In this document: positions 52,844-53,243 of the stretch, piece by piece
How positions within the stretch are numbered: position 1 is the stretch's first letter
Layout of the letters: the number at the start of each line of letters is the position of its first letter
NCBI GenBank assembly: GCA_035293965.1
Contig: DATGLW010000096.1
Span: 1-53,243, forward strand
DNA length: 53,243 nucleotides
Reading direction: 5' to 3'
Source of the DNA: DATGLW01 sp035293965
Lineage (GTDB): Bacteria > Actinomycetota > Acidimicrobiia > Acidimicrobiales > RAAP-2
Position numbers and translations under genes: made by a program
Notes under the pieces: generated by a model
What the model was told of the DNA's origin: nothing
The model's database searches: none
Seen by the model: the letters and a program-made list of their open reading frames with translations, nothing else

Positions 52844-53243
52844 GTGACCGGGCTCAAGACCAACGAGCGTCCGGGGACCAAGGCGGTCCTGCGTTACTGC
52901 CGGATGTCGGCTCCCAAGGCCCGGCGGGTCCTGGACCTGATCCGCGACGTCGAGGTCGGGCGGGCGGCCGAGGTCCTCCGGGCTACCGAGCGGGAGGCCG
53001 CGGCGGTGGTGGGCAAGGTGCTGGCGTCGGCCGTCGCCAACGCGGTGCACAACGACGGGCTCGACGCCGAGGAGCTGTACGTCTCGGCCTGCTTTGCCGA
53101 CGAGGGGCCGACGGCAAAGCGTTGGCGCCCCAGGGCCCGCGGGCGTGCCACCCGCATCCGCAAGCGGACCTGCCACATCACGATCGTGGTGAGCCGCCTT
53201 CCCGAGGAGCGCCTCGCGCGTCAGCGGGCCGAGCGGGCAGCCA
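52844..53243 (+). CDS. rplV: 50S ribosomal protein L22 (partial, cut by window end)
   Basis: 133 codons are visible and the gene runs off the right edge. From GTG 52844: TKAVLRYCRMSAPKARRVLDLIRDVEVGRAAEVL, VGKVLASAVANAVHN, then the tunnel-lining hairpin region DEGPTAKRWRPRARGRATRIRKRTCHITIVV. These are clear L22 features. GGGAGG lies upstream inside the rpsS 3' end. An extension beyond the normal L22 end (about 115 residues) begins here and is only partly seen. Confidence 0.95.
   Translation, partial: MTGLKTNERPGTKAVLRYCRMSAPKARRVLDLIRDVEVGRAAEVLRATEREAAAVVGKVLASAVANAVHNDGLDAEELYVSACFADEGPTAKRWRPRARGRATRIRKRTCHITIVVSRLPEERLARQRAERAA

Overview
This 53 kb window is a chromosomal segment of a very GC-rich (about 70% by eye) actinobacterium. 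The best guess is a member of the class Acidimicrobiia or a close relative. The basis is gene content and order: tadA / tRNA-Ser / SRP RNA / dnaX / recR; tRNA-Thr / tRNA-Met / rpmG / tRNA-Trp / secE / nusG / rplKA / rplJL / rpoBC; then str and S10 operons. It is also supported by GTG/TTG starts, an MptB-like GT-C mannosyltransferase and many apparently leaderless -10-to-ATG genes. No phage, integrase, transposase, rRNA or CRISPR array was seen. The assignment is inference; no database search was possible.

Layout. (a) 1-6390: the left edge cuts a minus-strand repetitive acidic protein; next to it is a plus-strand operon of membrane-fusion adaptor, MacB-type ATPase, MacB-type permease, secreted DUF5666-like protein and second adaptor. 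(b) 6447-10454: tadA and tRNA-Ser on the minus strand, then SRP RNA, dnaX, recR and a SixA-like phosphatase on the plus strand. (c) 10448-14926: acyl-CoA metabolism, with a thiolase (minus), methylmalonyl-CoA epimerase, a propionyl/methylmalonyl-CoA carboxyltransferase, a tiny conserved-looking protein behind it and a peptidase S51-like protein. (d) 15004-22739: two cyclophilins (minus), aspartokinase and aspartate-semialdehyde dehydrogenase, PhoU, RmuC, and a convincing UDP-sulfoquinovose synthase. (e) 22811-31310: an orphan anchored secreted protein, citrate synthase, TesB-like thioesterase, GtrA-like membrane protein, CobT, YajQ, tRNA-Tyr, an MptB-like mannosyltransferase and a GNAT acetyltransferase. 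(f) 31385-53243: tRNAs and the translation/transcription core, ending inside rplV.

How it works together. The right half is the transcription-translation supercluster, with tandem promoters before rpoBC and a probable L10 leader before rplJL. The middle is housekeeping metabolism. It holds entry to the aspartate amino acids (lysC, asd), entry to the TCA cycle (citrate synthase), propionyl-CoA to methylmalonyl-CoA conversion, and the lower-ligand step of cobalamin synthesis (cobT). The cofactor made by the last is used by methylmalonyl-CoA mutase, the step after the epimerase encoded here.

Most noteworthy. A cupin gene with its own -35/-10 promoter sits between rpsJ and rplC, a junction that is normally tight. 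A 6- to 9-nt gap from a TANNNT box to the start codon recurs at a dozen genes and implies widespread leaderless transcription. A stand-alone sqdB carries an AT-rich perfect palindrome upstream. A short Shine-Dalgarno-led ORF overlaps the methylmalonyl-CoA epimerase start. Several exact tandem repeats (33, 45, 57, 10 and 8 bp) lie in or between housekeeping genes.
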